DNA of 64,000 bases from positions 124,001-188,000 of the forward strand of contig JAHJTV010000087.1 of NCBI GenBank assembly GCA_018829445.1. Direction: 5' to 3'. The stretch's first letter is position 1; every line of letters begins with the position of its first letter. This DNA comes from a bacterium (lineage in GTDB: Bacteria > SAR324 > XYD2-FULL-50-16). The position numbers and the translations under genes are program-made. Positions 27,086 to 37,114 of this stretch are shown here, in pieces. A model generated the notes under the pieces. It made no database searches, was not told the origin of the DNA, and saw only the letters and a list, made by a program, of their open reading frames with translations.

Positions 27086-28219
27086 TACTAAATTGGCGGG
27101 AAAACACATTATTCGATATGGATTAATAGCTTCCCTTGTATTACACACTTTTTTAACCGGCTTCTTTTTTTTTATTTAAAAGATGCTGATTTTTCGGCAA
27201 TAAATCTTGCGGAACTTGAGAAAAAGAGCATTGACGTTGATCTCCTTGATGAGCAACAGCTTAAGCTTTTATTCCAAACTGCACAGGAAGAGGAGATTCA
27301 ACCTCCTCCGATTGAACCCGAGAAAGAGGTCATAGAAGAAGAGGTTGTTGAGGAGGAATCGGATGTTGAAGAACCGGAACCTGCACTGGAACCGGAAGAA
27401 CCACCTGTGGAAGATAAGCAGGAACCGGAGATTGAGCCAGAAGAACCAGAAATTGAGGAAGAGACTGTAGAGGAACCGGAGGTCATCGAGCAAGAGATAA
27501 TGGAACTCGAAGAGATCGAACCTCAACCGGAACCTGTTGAAGAACAACCTATTGAATTAGCAGACGAACCTGAAAAAGAAGAACCCGATCTGGAAATTGA
27601 AGTTCCCGAAGAACCCGCAATTGAAGCTCCGACACAACAGCAGGTAATGCGGGACGATGTTTACGAAGTCGAAACAATAAAAAGTGCTGTTCGTGTCAAA
27701 AAAGACAGAAGTAAAGAGGTCAAAAAACAGTTCAGTTCTATTGTGAAGAACTTCAAAGTAGATTTGGGAAAACGGTCTCAAAAGATAAAGGAGCAGGTTG
27801 AGACAGAAAAAGAGGAGCGGAAATCCCAGGGAAATATAAAAAAAGTTAAGACAATTGTCACAGACAACAGTGAATTGTTTAAACAAAGGCAGTTAGCGGC
27901 TAAATGGAAGCATTTCCCAATGAGCAGATCCATGACGCGGAGTTATATTCCCCGTGTTATGGATGTAATTAAACCTTATTGGAACCTGCCTTTGGAGATG
28001 GATCCATCGTTGGAAATTTTAGTTAAACTGAAGATAGCCAAATCCGGGACTATTTTGGACTATGAATTTGTGGAATCGTCCAGAAACAGGTTCTTTAACC
28101 ATTCTGTGATTCAAGTATTTAAAAACCTGAATCAATTACCTCCGCTTCCGGAGGGTTTTTCTGGTGAATCAACTGAGATAGGATTACGATTCACCTCAAA
28201 ACAAAATAACAATGAATGA
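27078..28219 (+). CDS. tolA: TolA, interrupted by a -1 frameshift
   Basis: The energy-transducing periplasm-spanning subunit. It starts at ATG 27078 overlapping the tolR stop and encodes an N-terminal signal anchor (residues about 13-33) that runs into a TAA at 27177. The rest of the protein continues in the -1 frame from the T9 run at 27165-27173. There the frame reads YLKDADFSAINLAELE, then a long Glu/Pro-rich linker, a Lys-rich segment and a C-terminal TonB/TolA-like domain (about 290-370; MDVIKPYWNLPLE...GTILDYEFVESS). Either one T was lost in the data, or the product needs slippage. The downstream part alone (from about 27182) has no anchor. Neighbours on both sides are intact. Confidence 0.82.
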
Positions 28220-28227
28220 GGTGCAAC

Positions 28228-29499
28228 ATGAAAACAATAAAAAAAGCAGTTGTTTTACTTGCTGTTCTTCCCTTTTTCTTTGCAACCGCTTTTGCATTGG
28301 ATTATTTCGAAGTTGACAAACCGAGCATCAAGAAAGCAGCAATTTTTATTTCGGTTCAGAAAAGCACAACTTTAAACAAACAATTTGTTTCCCAGATACA
28401 GAGTATGCTGGAAGCATCCTTGCTGTTTACGAACGTCGCCGTTGCCAAGAATGCAGATTATTCCATAATTCTGGAAAATTCAATTGAATCCAAAGAGCTT
28501 TTAGTCACAATCAAGGGTGAAAAGCAGACAGAATTTCAACCCAAATATTTTGGTTTGAAGTTCCTGAATACAGAAGAGGAATATGTACAACGAAAGACCT
28601 CTCAAATGGGAAACCGCATTATTAAAGAACTATTTGGGATTTCCGGCGCAATTGGCAGTACCCTGACCTGGTCTCAGACAGAAAATGCTCGTAAGGTTAT
28701 CTATAAAAAAGCCTTTGCTGTTCCCAACAGCGGCATGCAAGTCACTTATAATTTCTATACTAATTATGGAGCATCCTGGAATCAGGCAAATGATCAGATC
28801 ATCTATACTTCACATACCGATTTCGGTACTGTAATCAATTTACAGCAAGTTGAACCCCTGATTTTCAAAGCGCATGAAATTTTTACCCAGGCAGGAATAG
28901 CCAGTAGCCCCATCTGGGCCTCTGACGGTTCTATCTATATGACACTTTATGTATCAAATCAAAACTCGGACATTGTTAAATTTGAGTTGGAAGGAGATGC
29001 TGAAAAGGGCTACAATTTGAAAAAAGTCCGTGCCATTACCCATATGCCTACCATAGAAACGGAACCGGCCATATCTGCTGATGGAATGCAGATGGCTTTT
29101 GTATCTGATCAGACGTCAGAACCGCAGGTTTATATTCTTGATCTGGCGACTCAAAAAGTTACCAGAGTTACGAGAACAGGTGGTTATAATGTTTCTCCCG
29201 TTTGGTCTCCCAACGGAAGATACCTGGCTTATCGATCCATCAGGCAAGGGATCTCTTCTCTTTATCGTATAAATATTGAGACTAAAGAGGAAAAACGACT
29301 CACCGCAGAAGGTATTCTGGCTGAGGAGCCTACCTGGTCTCCCGATGGCTCTTTGCTAGCCTTTACAGGACGGAAAGATAAGCAGGATAGTTCTAAAATT
29401 TATTACATGCTGGCAAGCGGTGGAGATTATCAACGTTTGACAGATACAGCACAAGACGTTGTTGAATCCGGCCCGACCTGGGGTCCTAGTTTGCACTAA
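28228..29499 (+). CDS. tolB: TolB, periplasmic Tol-Pal system beta-propeller
   Basis: A periplasmic protein of 423 residues. The signal peptide ends near residue 25 (AFA). The N-terminal alpha/beta domain (about 30-150) precedes a six-bladed propeller built from repeats with the WSPDG/SADG motif (SPIWASDGS, AISADGMQMAF, VWSPNGRYLAY, TWSPDGSLLAF). The ATG at 28228 has GAGG 6 nt upstream; an ATG 12 nt earlier overlaps the tolA stop. It binds Pal and, through its N-terminus, TolA. Confidence 0.92.
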   Translation: MKTIKKAVVLLAVLPFFFATAFALDYFEVDKPSIKKAAIFISVQKSTTLNKQFVSQIQSMLEASLLFTNVAVAKNADYSIILENSIESKELLVTIKGEKQTEFQPKYFGLKFLNTEEEYVQRKTSQMGNRIIKELFGISGAIGSTLTWSQTENARKVIYKKAFAVPNSGMQVTYNFYTNYGASWNQANDQIIYTSHTDFGTVINLQQVEPLIFKAHEIFTQAGIASSPIWASDGSIYMTLYVSNQNSDIVKFELEGDAEKGYNLKKVRAITHMPTIETEPAISADGMQMAFVSDQTSEPQVYILDLATQKVTRVTRTGGYNVSPVWSPNGRYLAYRSIRQGISSLYRINIETKEEKRLTAEGILAEEPTWSPDGSLLAFTGRKDKQDSSKIYYMLASGGDYQRLTDTAQDVVESGPTWGPSLH

Positions 29500-29516
29500 A
29501 CTGGAGTTAGGTACTA

Positions 29517-31019
29517 TTGTTAAAAGATTTGATTCATGTGAAAGCAGTAATTTTTACGCTATTCATCATTTTTCATCTGATTCCCGGGCAGTTACATGCC
29601 CAGGATGAACCTGAAACCATTCGCCAGTTTAGAAAAACGGTTTTTCAGCTCCAACAGCAGATGTTGGAGCTGAAAGATGACTTCGACCGCCAAAAGAAAG
29701 AACTTCTCTCTCAAAGACAATCTCTTACCATACAAATTGAGCAGTTAAAGGCAGAGAACAGCAAGTTGAAAAAGCAGGTTCTGGAATTGGATAGTCTGCT
29801 GTTTCAATTGGAGGATCGCCTGGAATCCAGCTCCATTATTAAATTGGGAAAGCAGGTCGAAAACCTTCGCGATTTTAATCTGGCTCTTATTCTGGATCGA
29901 CTTAATCATTCTGATCAGGCCGAGAAGCTGCTATTGGACATTATAAATCAGCCCGGAACCTCTCTGCCCAAAGACCTATTAATCCTTATGCTGGCACAGC
30001 AAAAGCGGCGGGATAAATCATATGACGATAGTTTGAGCTATTATAGTACGTTGTTGGCAGAATTCTTAGGTAGTTCTTATTTTAGCCAGGGTATATATGA
30101 AATGAGCGAAGTACTGGCAGAAATGGGCAGGATTGATCAGCAACTGACGCTGTTGAGTCAACTGGCAGCTTTTTCAAAAACCGATAAATACAGCCTAATG
30201 GCTGCAGCCAAACTTCGGGAATTGGGAGAAGAACCAATAGAAACTGAAGAGGAAGCGGAAATAATTGCTGAAAAAGATGCCACTACTGATACCCCTTCCA
30301 CCGAAATGCAAAAGAAATCGATTGGTTTTGTCGAAGAGCCTGCGGTTGCTGCAGCTGGAATTATAGAAGATGCTGATGCCACAGCCGATGTTGCAATAGG
30401 GGAGAAGGCCAAAGAAGATTCCCAATCTGAAGAAGTAAAAACAAAGCTCTCTCAAGATTTGGCTGATTCAAAAGAATTAAGCTCCGATGCCACTAATGAT
30501 AATGATTTAGACGCCCCCCTTTTCCCACAAGCAGGACAGGCTTCCCAACAGAAAGAAACACAAGTCGATGACCCGGCCAAAAAAATTGTTGAAGCCGTTG
30601 ACACTCAGGAAGAAATCAACCCTCCGGCACAGGAACCGGAATCACAAGAAATACCTGCAGGGTTCCAAGAAGCTGGCCAATCAAGTACGATTAAACCTCC
30701 TGTTGATAAGGTAGAATCATACAATTCCAATACTGAAGAGCTATCAGAAACCCAACCGGAAGACTCGATTCAGCAGGAAAAACAAACAAGTCAGAAAACA
30801 GATTTACAAAAAGAAGAGGTTTCTGAACCCAATGAGATGAAAGAAGCCGTGATGCAGGTTTCTGATCCTGTCATTAACCAAGATCTCCCAGATCCAGTAA
30901 TTGATACAGAAGAAGAACCTGCTTTGGTTGAGGATGATAATGAGTCAATTGAACCGGAAGCCACTGCACCTGATCAGGAAGAGCAACCGGAAACGCCCCC
31001 ATCACCTGCCTCCGAGTGA
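29517..31019 (+). CDS. exported coiled-coil/TPR-like protein with acidic tail (CpoB/YbgF position)
   Basis: The last gene of the Tol operon, 500 residues. The signal peptide ends near residue 30 (LHAQ). It is followed by a coiled coil (about 40-110) and helical TPR-like repeats (about 115-235). A low-complexity tail of about 260 residues, rich in Glu, Gln, Asp, Pro and Ser, makes up the rest. Position and the coiled-coil-plus-TPR layout match CpoB/YbgF, which tunes Tol activity and cell-wall synthesis. The long acidic tail is not part of that family. The start is TTG, with AGG and GGAG upstream. Confidence 0.65.
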   Translation: MLKDLIHVKAVIFTLFIIFHLIPGQLHAQDEPETIRQFRKTVFQLQQQMLELKDDFDRQKKELLSQRQSLTIQIEQLKAENSKLKKQVLELDSLLFQLEDRLESSSIIKLGKQVENLRDFNLALILDRLNHSDQAEKLLLDIINQPGTSLPKDLLILMLAQQKRRDKSYDDSLSYYSTLLAEFLGSSYFSQGIYEMSEVLAEMGRIDQQLTLLSQLAAFSKTDKYSLMAAAKLRELGEEPIETEEEAEIIAEKDATTDTPSTEMQKKSIGFVEEPAVAAAGIIEDADATADVAIGEKAKEDSQSEEVKTKLSQDLADSKELSSDATNDNDLDAPLFPQAGQASQQKETQVDDPAKKIVEAVDTQEEINPPAQEPESQEIPAGFQEAGQSSTIKPPVDKVESYNSNTEELSETQPEDSIQQEKQTSQKTDLQKEEVSEPNEMKEAVMQVSDPVINQDLPDPVIDTEEEPALVEDDNESIEPEATAPDQEEQPETPPSPASE

Positions 31020-31093
31020 AAGAATGAAAGGCAGTTCAGAACTGCCTCAATTCACACAAGATACTGAAATAAAATTTATTACGATTAATTTGG

Positions 31094-32290
31094 CTAAGGG
31101 GAGACCTGATCAAAAAAGCCAATAAAAGTTTGCTCTTCATTATCAAGTTTTGTGATCGGTATTGGCCTAACCAAAACACGATTGACTCCAAATCTTTCTT
31201 TTCCCGCAATTTTCCCGGGGCCAAACAAAGTATCAATACTGTTTTCAGCAGTCATGAGGTCAAAGGCTTTGATCACTTCATTCGGATCCACACTCTGAAC
31301 CTTGTCCATTGCTTGAAAGAGAATCCAGGCACTGTCATAAGCTGTAAACGCGTCTGAAACGAATTGTTCATGATATTTATCGTCCCAGGCTTTTATTACC
31401 TTCTTCATGGCTGGTGTAACTGCCTTTATATCGATTCCGTTGCTAAAAACATCATAGCAAAATTCTTCTCCTGCCTGCTCAATCAAGCTAGTGTATGGAT
31501 CTCCCGGAGTATCAGAAAAAATTGGACCACGAAACCCAAGTTGTCTTGCCGCTTTGACTTGTTGTCCCGCCTGACCTGAAATCATGATATGAACAGCGTC
31601 TGGCTTATAAGACATCACCTTTGTATAAACTGGAATGAAATCTTCAATTCCAAATGGCCATTCAACTTGTCCTACAACTATAAATCCTCTTTCCTCAGCC
31701 ACTTTTTTCGCCCGTGCTCTCATCCCTTCATATCCTTGGTCGACGACTAAAACCACTCTTTTTGCCTGGGGATAGTTCTTCTTCAGATAATCGTAATCCA
31801 TTTCGTAAGGAGCGTCTGCTGAGATTGTGGGTCTTACCACCAGTCGTTTTTTGGGGCTAATATCACCTGGATGAAGGGGTTCATCGATCCAGGAAATCAA
31901 ATGCATTACTCCGGCTTGTTCTGTTACATCGCTGATGGCGGCGGCGCTGACAGATAAAATCGCTCCGAAGATATATTTGATGTCGTCTTTATAAACCAAT
32001 TTGCGTGCTGCTTGTGCTGCTCCTTCCGGGCTTAATTTGCTATCTTCATATACCAAATTGAATTTATACACATCATTTCCGATTTTTAGCCCACCGTTTT
32101 TATTCACGTCATCAATCGCAAGTTCATACCCTCTTACAAAAGCAACTCCCAGGAAACTGATAGGCCCCGAAATCGGCATAATGGCACCAAATTTTAGTTC
32201 TTTTGTTTCTGCTGCTACAAAGCTCATATGAGATCCAGCGAAAAACAAACCAACCGCAATGGTAAGAGCTTTAATGAATGAATTTTTCAT
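31094..32290 (-). CDS. livK: branched-chain amino acid/amide-type ABC transporter substrate-binding protein
   Basis: A periplasmic-binding protein, type I fold (Peripla_BP_6), 398 residues. The signal peptide ends near residue 27 (FVAA) with no lipobox. The mature start ELKFGAIMPISGPISFLG is the classical Liv-family N-terminus, and DDVNKNGG and YEDSK follow as expected. Ligands in this family include branched amino acids, amides and urea; binding residues cannot be read by eye. It heads the transporter-side genes on the minus strand, 128 bp from livF in the genome, and lies at the 3' end of the liv transcript. Confidence 0.92.
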   Translation of the reverse strand: MKNSFIKALTIAVGLFFAGSHMSFVAAETKELKFGAIMPISGPISFLGVAFVRGYELAIDDVNKNGGLKIGNDVYKFNLVYEDSKLSPEGAAQAARKLVYKDDIKYIFGAILSVSAAAISDVTEQAGVMHLISWIDEPLHPGDISPKKRLVVRPTISADAPYEMDYDYLKKNYPQAKRVVLVVDQGYEGMRARAKKVAEERGFIVVGQVEWPFGIEDFIPVYTKVMSYKPDAVHIMISGQAGQQVKAARQLGFRGPIFSDTPGDPYTSLIEQAGEEFCYDVFSNGIDIKAVTPAMKKVIKAWDDKYHEQFVSDAFTAYDSAWILFQAMDKVQSVDPNEVIKAFDLMTAENSIDTLFGPGKIAGKERFGVNRVLVRPIPITKLDNEEQTFIGFFDQVSP

Positions 32291-32418
32291 CTGACACTCC
32301 TTTTTAAAGGTTATGGAAAAAACTATTGTTATCTTCTCGAAAAGAAACTGTTAAACAGTATTTTCAATTAGATGATTTAAAAAACACACACGGGTAGGCA
32401 TTCGACCAGTTAGTATTC

Positions 32419-33126
32419 TTAGTGCCCTAAATACGCTTTTTTTACCCGCTCATCATGCTGTAATTCTGCTCCTGTACCTGTTAGGACAATATTACCTGTT
32501 TCTATCACATAGGCTCGATTGGCCAATCGAAGAGCCAACCTTGAATTTTGTTCTACGAGCAGAATACTGGTCTGGTTCTTATTAATTTTTAGGATCAGTC
32601 GGCCGATCTCTTTTACAATGATAGGAGACAGTCCGATGGTTGGTTCATCTAATAATAATAATTTCGGTTTTCCCATCAAAGCTCTGGCGATTGCCAACAT
32701 TTGCTGTTCTCCGCCGGACAACGTACCTGCCTGCTGTTTTCTTCTTTCTTTAAGGATTGGAAAAGAGATGAAAATGTTATCCAAATCTCGATTAATCTCC
32801 TGCTTATCCTTTCGTAAATAAGCGCCTACTTTCAGATTTTCAAAAACAGACATATCTTTAAAAAGATTTCTTCCCTGAAGCACATGTGCTATTCCAGACT
32901 TTATTATGGAAGGAGGAGATTGGTTGACTATCTCTTTTCCATTAAAAATTATATTCCCGGATGAGGCTTTTTTTAGACCTGTTAGTGTTCTTAAAAAAGT
33001 GGTTTTTCCCGCGCCATTGTTTCCGATAATAGCTACGATTTCACCATCCGCTACATCGATGGAAATACCCTTAAGACAAACTGCGCCTTCATAATGGGCT
33101 GTCAGATCGGTTACTTTAAGCAACAT
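32419..33126 (-). CDS. livF: ABC transporter ATP-binding protein LivF
   Basis: A 235-residue ATPase. Walker A is GNNGAGKT, the signature is LSGGEQQ, Walker B is LLLLDEPT and the H-loop region ends LLVEQNSRLAL. The short length and VEQN ending are typical of LivF rather than LivG. It overlaps the livG 3' end by 11 bp, so the two are coupled. It pairs with LivG under the LivH/LivM permeases. Confidence 0.93.
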   Translation of the reverse strand: MLLKVTDLTAHYEGAVCLKGISIDVADGEIVAIIGNNGAGKTTFLRTLTGLKKASSGNIIFNGKEIVNQSPPSIIKSGIAHVLQGRNLFKDMSVFENLKVGAYLRKDKQEINRDLDNIFISFPILKERRKQQAGTLSGGEQQMLAIARALMGKPKLLLLDEPTIGLSPIIVKEIGRLILKINKNQTSILLVEQNSRLALRLANRAYVIETGNIVLTGTGAELQHDERVKKAYLGH

Positions 33127-33910
33127 CTTCCTCTTCCTCCCTACCCAAATAAGCTTCTGTTACAATGGGATTATTAAATATTTCATCAGGTGTTCCTTCT
33201 GCGATTTTGCCTCCAAAATTCAGAACAGAAAGTCGATCACACAACCCCATAACAGCTTTGAGATTATGTTCAATGATGATACAGGTTATATTCTGTTCGA
33301 TTCGCAACTTTTTGACTAAATCCATCATCGTTATTACTTCGGAATCGGTCATCCCCGTAAACGGCTCATCCAACAGAATCAGTCGAGGATTAACAGCCAT
33401 CGCTACCGCCAAGGCTAAGATACGCTGATGTCCATGCGGTAGGTTACAGGCTCTTTCCTCAAAACATTTGTCCAAACCAACGCTAGCCAATAGCAACTCG
33501 GCTTTGTGACGTAATTTATTCTCTTCCTTTCCAACCACTTTTCTTTGAAAGAGTACCCTGAATAAACTGACTTTGGACTGCAGATGCATACCGACCAAGA
33601 CATTATCTAAAACCGAAAAATTTCGGAACAGCACATTGGCCTGAAATACTCTTGATATACCAATTTTTGCTCGTTTGTGCGCTGGTATCTGACTGATCTC
33701 TTTTCCATTAAAAAAAATATGACCTTTGGTTGGTTTCAGTGTCCCGCCAATCATATTAAGAACAGTGCTTTTTCCGGCTCCGTTTGGACCAATCAGCCCG
33801 ATGATCTCATTATTAAAAACGTTCAGGTCTAATTTTGAGACTGCAGTCAACCCTTGAAAACACTTATGCAGCCCTTTTAATTCCAAAACCGGTGTTGATT
33901 GGTTAGGCAT
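33116..33910 (-). CDS. livG: ABC transporter ATP-binding protein LivG
   Basis: A 264-residue ATPase. Walker A is GPNGAGKS and Walker B is LILLDEPFTGM. The signature motif is degenerate (LPHGHQR instead of LSGGQQR), which is common in LivG. The ending EGTPDEIFNNPIVTEAYLG is the LivG hallmark. It lies in the run livH-livM-livG-livF-livK. Confidence 0.93.
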   Translation of the reverse strand: MPNQSTPVLELKGLHKCFQGLTAVSKLDLNVFNNEIIGLIGPNGAGKSTVLNMIGGTLKPTKGHIFFNGKEISQIPAHKRAKIGISRVFQANVLFRNFSVLDNVLVGMHLQSKVSLFRVLFQRKVVGKEENKLRHKAELLLASVGLDKCFEERACNLPHGHQRILALAVAMAVNPRLILLDEPFTGMTDSEVITMMDLVKKLRIEQNITCIIIEHNLKAVMGLCDRLSVLNFGGKIAEGTPDEIFNNPIVTEAYLGREEEEDVA

Positions 33911-33973
33911 TCTTTTCTCTCATTTTGAAAAAAAGTGGATCATGTTTTGTATTCTCTCTTTTTTTAAATCAAT

Positions 33974-34957
33974 CTACCTTGCGACACGTGAATACAACTG
34001 ACGAATGCGATTGGGAATTCCGACAAAACCCTCGGGCATTGCAATCACAACTGCAATAGCGATTGCTCCCACCAGCATGGGTTGATATTCCTCTAATGAT
34101 CGACTAAATTCTGAGATCAGTGTCAGGCATATGACTCCAATAATTCCGCCTATAAAACGTTTTTCTCCTCCAACAACCATATAAACCACCAAATAAATAC
34201 AAGTCATCACTCCAAAACTGGATCTGGGGTCTGCACTCAACGTATGTTGAAAATGGGCAAATAAAGCACCTGCCAATCCAGCGAAAAAGCCGGCAATGGC
34301 AAAATTGATGACGTTGTACCAAATGACGTTGATTCCCACTGTCCCAGCTAAGATGCTCGCCTCTTTGATGGCTTTCCAAATCAGTCCATATCGAGAGTTT
34401 TCAATCAGATACAGAATCAAAAGTGAAAGGGAAACAAAAAATAATGTTAGATAGTAATACTCTGAAAATCCTCCAAAATTCACTGTCCCCAACCACGGAA
34501 TCAAGACCTCTCCTGGAGAGGGAACTCCAAATAACCCGGTTCTCCCACCAGTAACTTCTCTCCAATTATAGGCCAAATTACGAAAACTCTCGGCTGTAAG
34601 GACTGTCAGAATCGTGAAATAAATACCTCGAATTCGACGGTATGGAAAAGCCAATATAAATGCGATAACCCCTGCAGCAAAAGCTCCGCAAAAAATAGTG
34701 AACCAAAAGGAAAATCCATACCTCATCATTAATAATGAGGAGGTATATGCTCCAATCAGCATGAATCCAGTGTGTCCGAGCGTTATTTCACCCGTTAACC
34801 AGATGATTCGAATACTGCTGGTGAGTAGGATATTGATACAAATTAGTACCAAAAGAGAAATCCAATAAATATTCTCGATAAACAAAGGCGTCACGAGCAA
34901 TATAACTGCCGTTAATAACCCGCCTGCAAGGTTCTTTAATTTTCTTTTATCCTTCAT
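33974..34957 (-). CDS. livM: branched-chain amino acid-type ABC permease LivM
   Basis: An inner-membrane permease with about eight to nine hydrophobic helices and 327 residues. The family motif EASILAGTVGINVIWYN (the EAA-like loop touching the ATPases) is visible near residues 205-222. I chose the ATG at 34957, which overlaps the livH stop; the longer reading would start at TTG 34963. Together with LivH it forms the channel. Confidence 0.92.
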   Translation of the reverse strand: MKDKRKLKNLAGGLLTAVILLVTPLFIENIYWISLLVLICINILLTSSIRIIWLTGEITLGHTGFMLIGAYTSSLLMMRYGFSFWFTIFCGAFAAGVIAFILAFPYRRIRGIYFTILTVLTAESFRNLAYNWREVTGGRTGLFGVPSPGEVLIPWLGTVNFGGFSEYYYLTLFFVSLSLLILYLIENSRYGLIWKAIKEASILAGTVGINVIWYNVINFAIAGFFAGLAGALFAHFQHTLSADPRSSFGVMTCIYLVVYMVVGGEKRFIGGIIGVICLTLISEFSRSLEEYQPMLVGAIAIAVVIAMPEGFVGIPNRIRQLYSRVAR

Positions 34958-35822
34958 GGCCAAACAACCCTTGAGGTCTGATAAGTAAAAGCAAAATAAC
35001 TAGTAGCATTGGTAAAATAGAGGTTAATGCCGGACCAAAAAGAATTGGCACAACCCCATCAATTAATCCGATAATTATCCCGCCAATTATGGCGCCCGGT
35101 AAACTGCCCATGCCTCCTAGAACCAGAATGGTCAGGCCTTTGACTAAAGCTGGAAATCCCATGGAAGGATTAACATCAAAGAGTGCTCCTGCAAATGCCC
35201 CACCCGCTGCTGCCAAGGCACATCCCATTGCCATAACCAAAGAAGACATACGATCCGGGTTTATACCAAGTGAGATTGCGCCTTCCGGGTCTTGCGCACT
35301 GGCAACCATAGCCAATCCAAACTTGGTTTTCTTCAAAAACAGATAAAGAATCACACTGAGAATAATAGCGAAAAAAACCACCACCAACCGGTCTTTTGGG
35401 ATGAAACTGCCCATGATTTCATATGTTCCCTTGGCAAGCCTGGGTATGTGACGCTGGTATACTCCAAACATAACAACGGCAACACATTGAAGTATCAAAA
35501 TCAAACCGGTTGTCATAATAAAGGGCCCTATATCGCTCGACTTAATTGGTCTGAAAAGAAATCGCTCAAGCACAATTCCGAATAAAGAGGTCAAAACAAT
35601 TCCCACAAAAATTGCAACGGGCAAAGGAAGTCCAAAAACAGCACTTAAATAATAAACGATGTAAGCGGCTATCATATAAATCTCACCATGCGCAAATTGC
35701 ATGATTCGCATTATTCCATAAATCAGGGTCAACCCCATTGCCATTAACACGTAAATCCATCCCATGGCTAAACCATTAATTAGTCCTTGCATAATGGCTT
35801 GAATTGGAATTCCAAGAATCAC
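34947..35822 (-). CDS. livH: branched-chain amino acid-type ABC permease LivH
   Basis: A 291-residue inner-membrane permease with eight predicted helices. Signature stretches are GWIYVLMAMGLTLIYGIMRIMQFAHGE near the N-terminus, the coupling loop AQDPEGAISLGINPDRM, and GGMGSLPGAIIGG. It is the first gene of the liv transcript and starts 87 bp after the nitrilase-superfamily gene, which reads in the same direction and may be co-transcribed. Confidence 0.93.
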   Translation of the reverse strand: MILGIPIQAIMQGLINGLAMGWIYVLMAMGLTLIYGIMRIMQFAHGEIYMIAAYIVYYLSAVFGLPLPVAIFVGIVLTSLFGIVLERFLFRPIKSSDIGPFIMTTGLILILQCVAVVMFGVYQRHIPRLAKGTYEIMGSFIPKDRLVVVFFAIILSVILYLFLKKTKFGLAMVASAQDPEGAISLGINPDRMSSLVMAMGCALAAAGGAFAGALFDVNPSMGFPALVKGLTILVLGGMGSLPGAIIGGIIIGLIDGVVPILFGPALTSILPMLLVILLLLIRPQGLFGHEG

Positions 35823-35908
35823 ATTACCTCTTTTATTCAGAAGAATTATAAGAAATCATTTTATTAAACATTGTGGGAGCCTTAATTATTTTATGAAAAC
35901 TGACTCTT

Positions 35909-36820
35909 TTATTCATTTTTTATCAATGTACCTATCCCAAATGCTCCGGTTTTTCGCTGAAACTCTAGAGCATTGACTGCTGGAGAACTTAAGTTTCTGT
36001 ATACGGGAGCATCGGCAAAATTCCCCGCGAATGGCATGGGAGGGTTAATGTGGCGCAATAAATTCAGATTTTGATCTAAAAAAAAAGCTCCACACTCTCT
36101 GGTTAAAGAAACCAAATCTAAATCCAGTGTAACCGTGCAACAACAGGCTTCTCGGCCAGCTTCCCAAATTTTAGTACCTTCCGGACTACTAACTGACGAA
36201 TGACCATAAAGTGAGTTTCCAGTGCCGTTAGTAGCGACAAAGTAAACTTGATTTTCCAGTGCCCGGATACTGGTCATGTGACGATAGGGTTCGAAAAGGC
36301 GTTCAGGATCAGCTGCCAATTTCACAAGCACTTCTGATCCCATTAATGTCAAATTTCGACTGATTTCCGGGAAGTTCATATCATAACAGATTTGAACGCC
36401 AACTTTTGTTCTCTTTTCCGGAATCTCAAATACCACATACCTGTTTCCCGGAATCGATTTCTCTGCCGGATACCAAGGTGCCATTTTTCTATAGATATCA
36501 ATAATTTCACCTTTGGGATTGATGACAGGCACCGAGTTATAGTATTGATCTTTTTTCAGCTCTTTATTTGTCTCCAGCAATGTTCCCGGAAGGAAATAGA
36601 TCCCATACTTTGCGGCGATTTTACATAGAAACAAAGTTGATGGCCCCGGGATAGGTTCAGCCTCATGCATACTGATTCCGCACTCAACTCCAACAACCAA
36701 TTCCGGTTTTAGGTAGTTTTCCATCAATAAATCAACCATCTTTGATATATAGGCCAAATTCGTCTGAACATCCTTGTTTATAGGCATTTGGATAATGCCA
36801 ATGTTTAAAAATCGTTTCAT
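35909..36820 (-). CDS. nitrilase-superfamily carbon-nitrogen hydrolase (aliphatic amidase-like)
   Basis: A thiol amidohydrolase of 303 residues. The catalytic triad is complete: Glu46 (VGVECGI), Lys112 (IYRKMAPW) and Cys145 (QICYDMNFPE). The YRKMAPW and PEISRNL contexts resemble amidase and formamidase members rather than true nitrilases, but substrate choice cannot be decided by eye. It is immediately upstream of and co-directional with livHMGFK, which suggests that the imported solute is its substrate. It diverges from a GntR regulator gene across a 294-bp AT-rich region likely to hold both promoters. Confidence 0.88.
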   Translation of the reverse strand: MKRFLNIGIIQMPINKDVQTNLAYISKMVDLLMENYLKPELVVGVECGISMHEAEPIPGPSTLFLCKIAAKYGIYFLPGTLLETNKELKKDQYYNSVPVINPKGEIIDIYRKMAPWYPAEKSIPGNRYVVFEIPEKRTKVGVQICYDMNFPEISRNLTLMGSEVLVKLAADPERLFEPYRHMTSIRALENQVYFVATNGTGNSLYGHSSVSSPEGTKIWEAGREACCCTVTLDLDLVSLTRECGAFFLDQNLNLLRHINPPMPFAGNFADAPVYRNLSSPAVNALEFQRKTGAFGIGTLIKNE

Positions 36821-37114
36821 TTTATTCTCTTACCTTTGGATAAATAATACTGGAAGAACACCAATCTCATTAATATCTTGTTTATATAGCGTTTAATCTG
36901 GTAATTTCGGTCCCAATTGAACTATACAAAATAAAATACTAAAGTTATAATGTTATAAACATTCAAACATTGACATTTATTAATTTAATCATCAAACTCT
37001 GTCAATAATAAAAATGAATAGACATTGAATTCTTTTTATTTGTAGATAAGGTGATCTGTGAGTAAGTAATTTTATTAATTGAGCCAGATAGCCAATCCAT
37101 AAACTCCAAAAAAA

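Noticed and set aside
27269..27886. Phe/Leu-rich minus-strand frames opposite tolA
   Set aside because: They are antisense to the Glu/Pro-rich TolA linker; the composition is a reflection of that repeat.
36821..37114. A FadR-type operator between the nitrilase and GntR genes
   Set aside because: No TGGT-N3-ACCA palindrome was found; only AT-rich DNA with weak symmetry.
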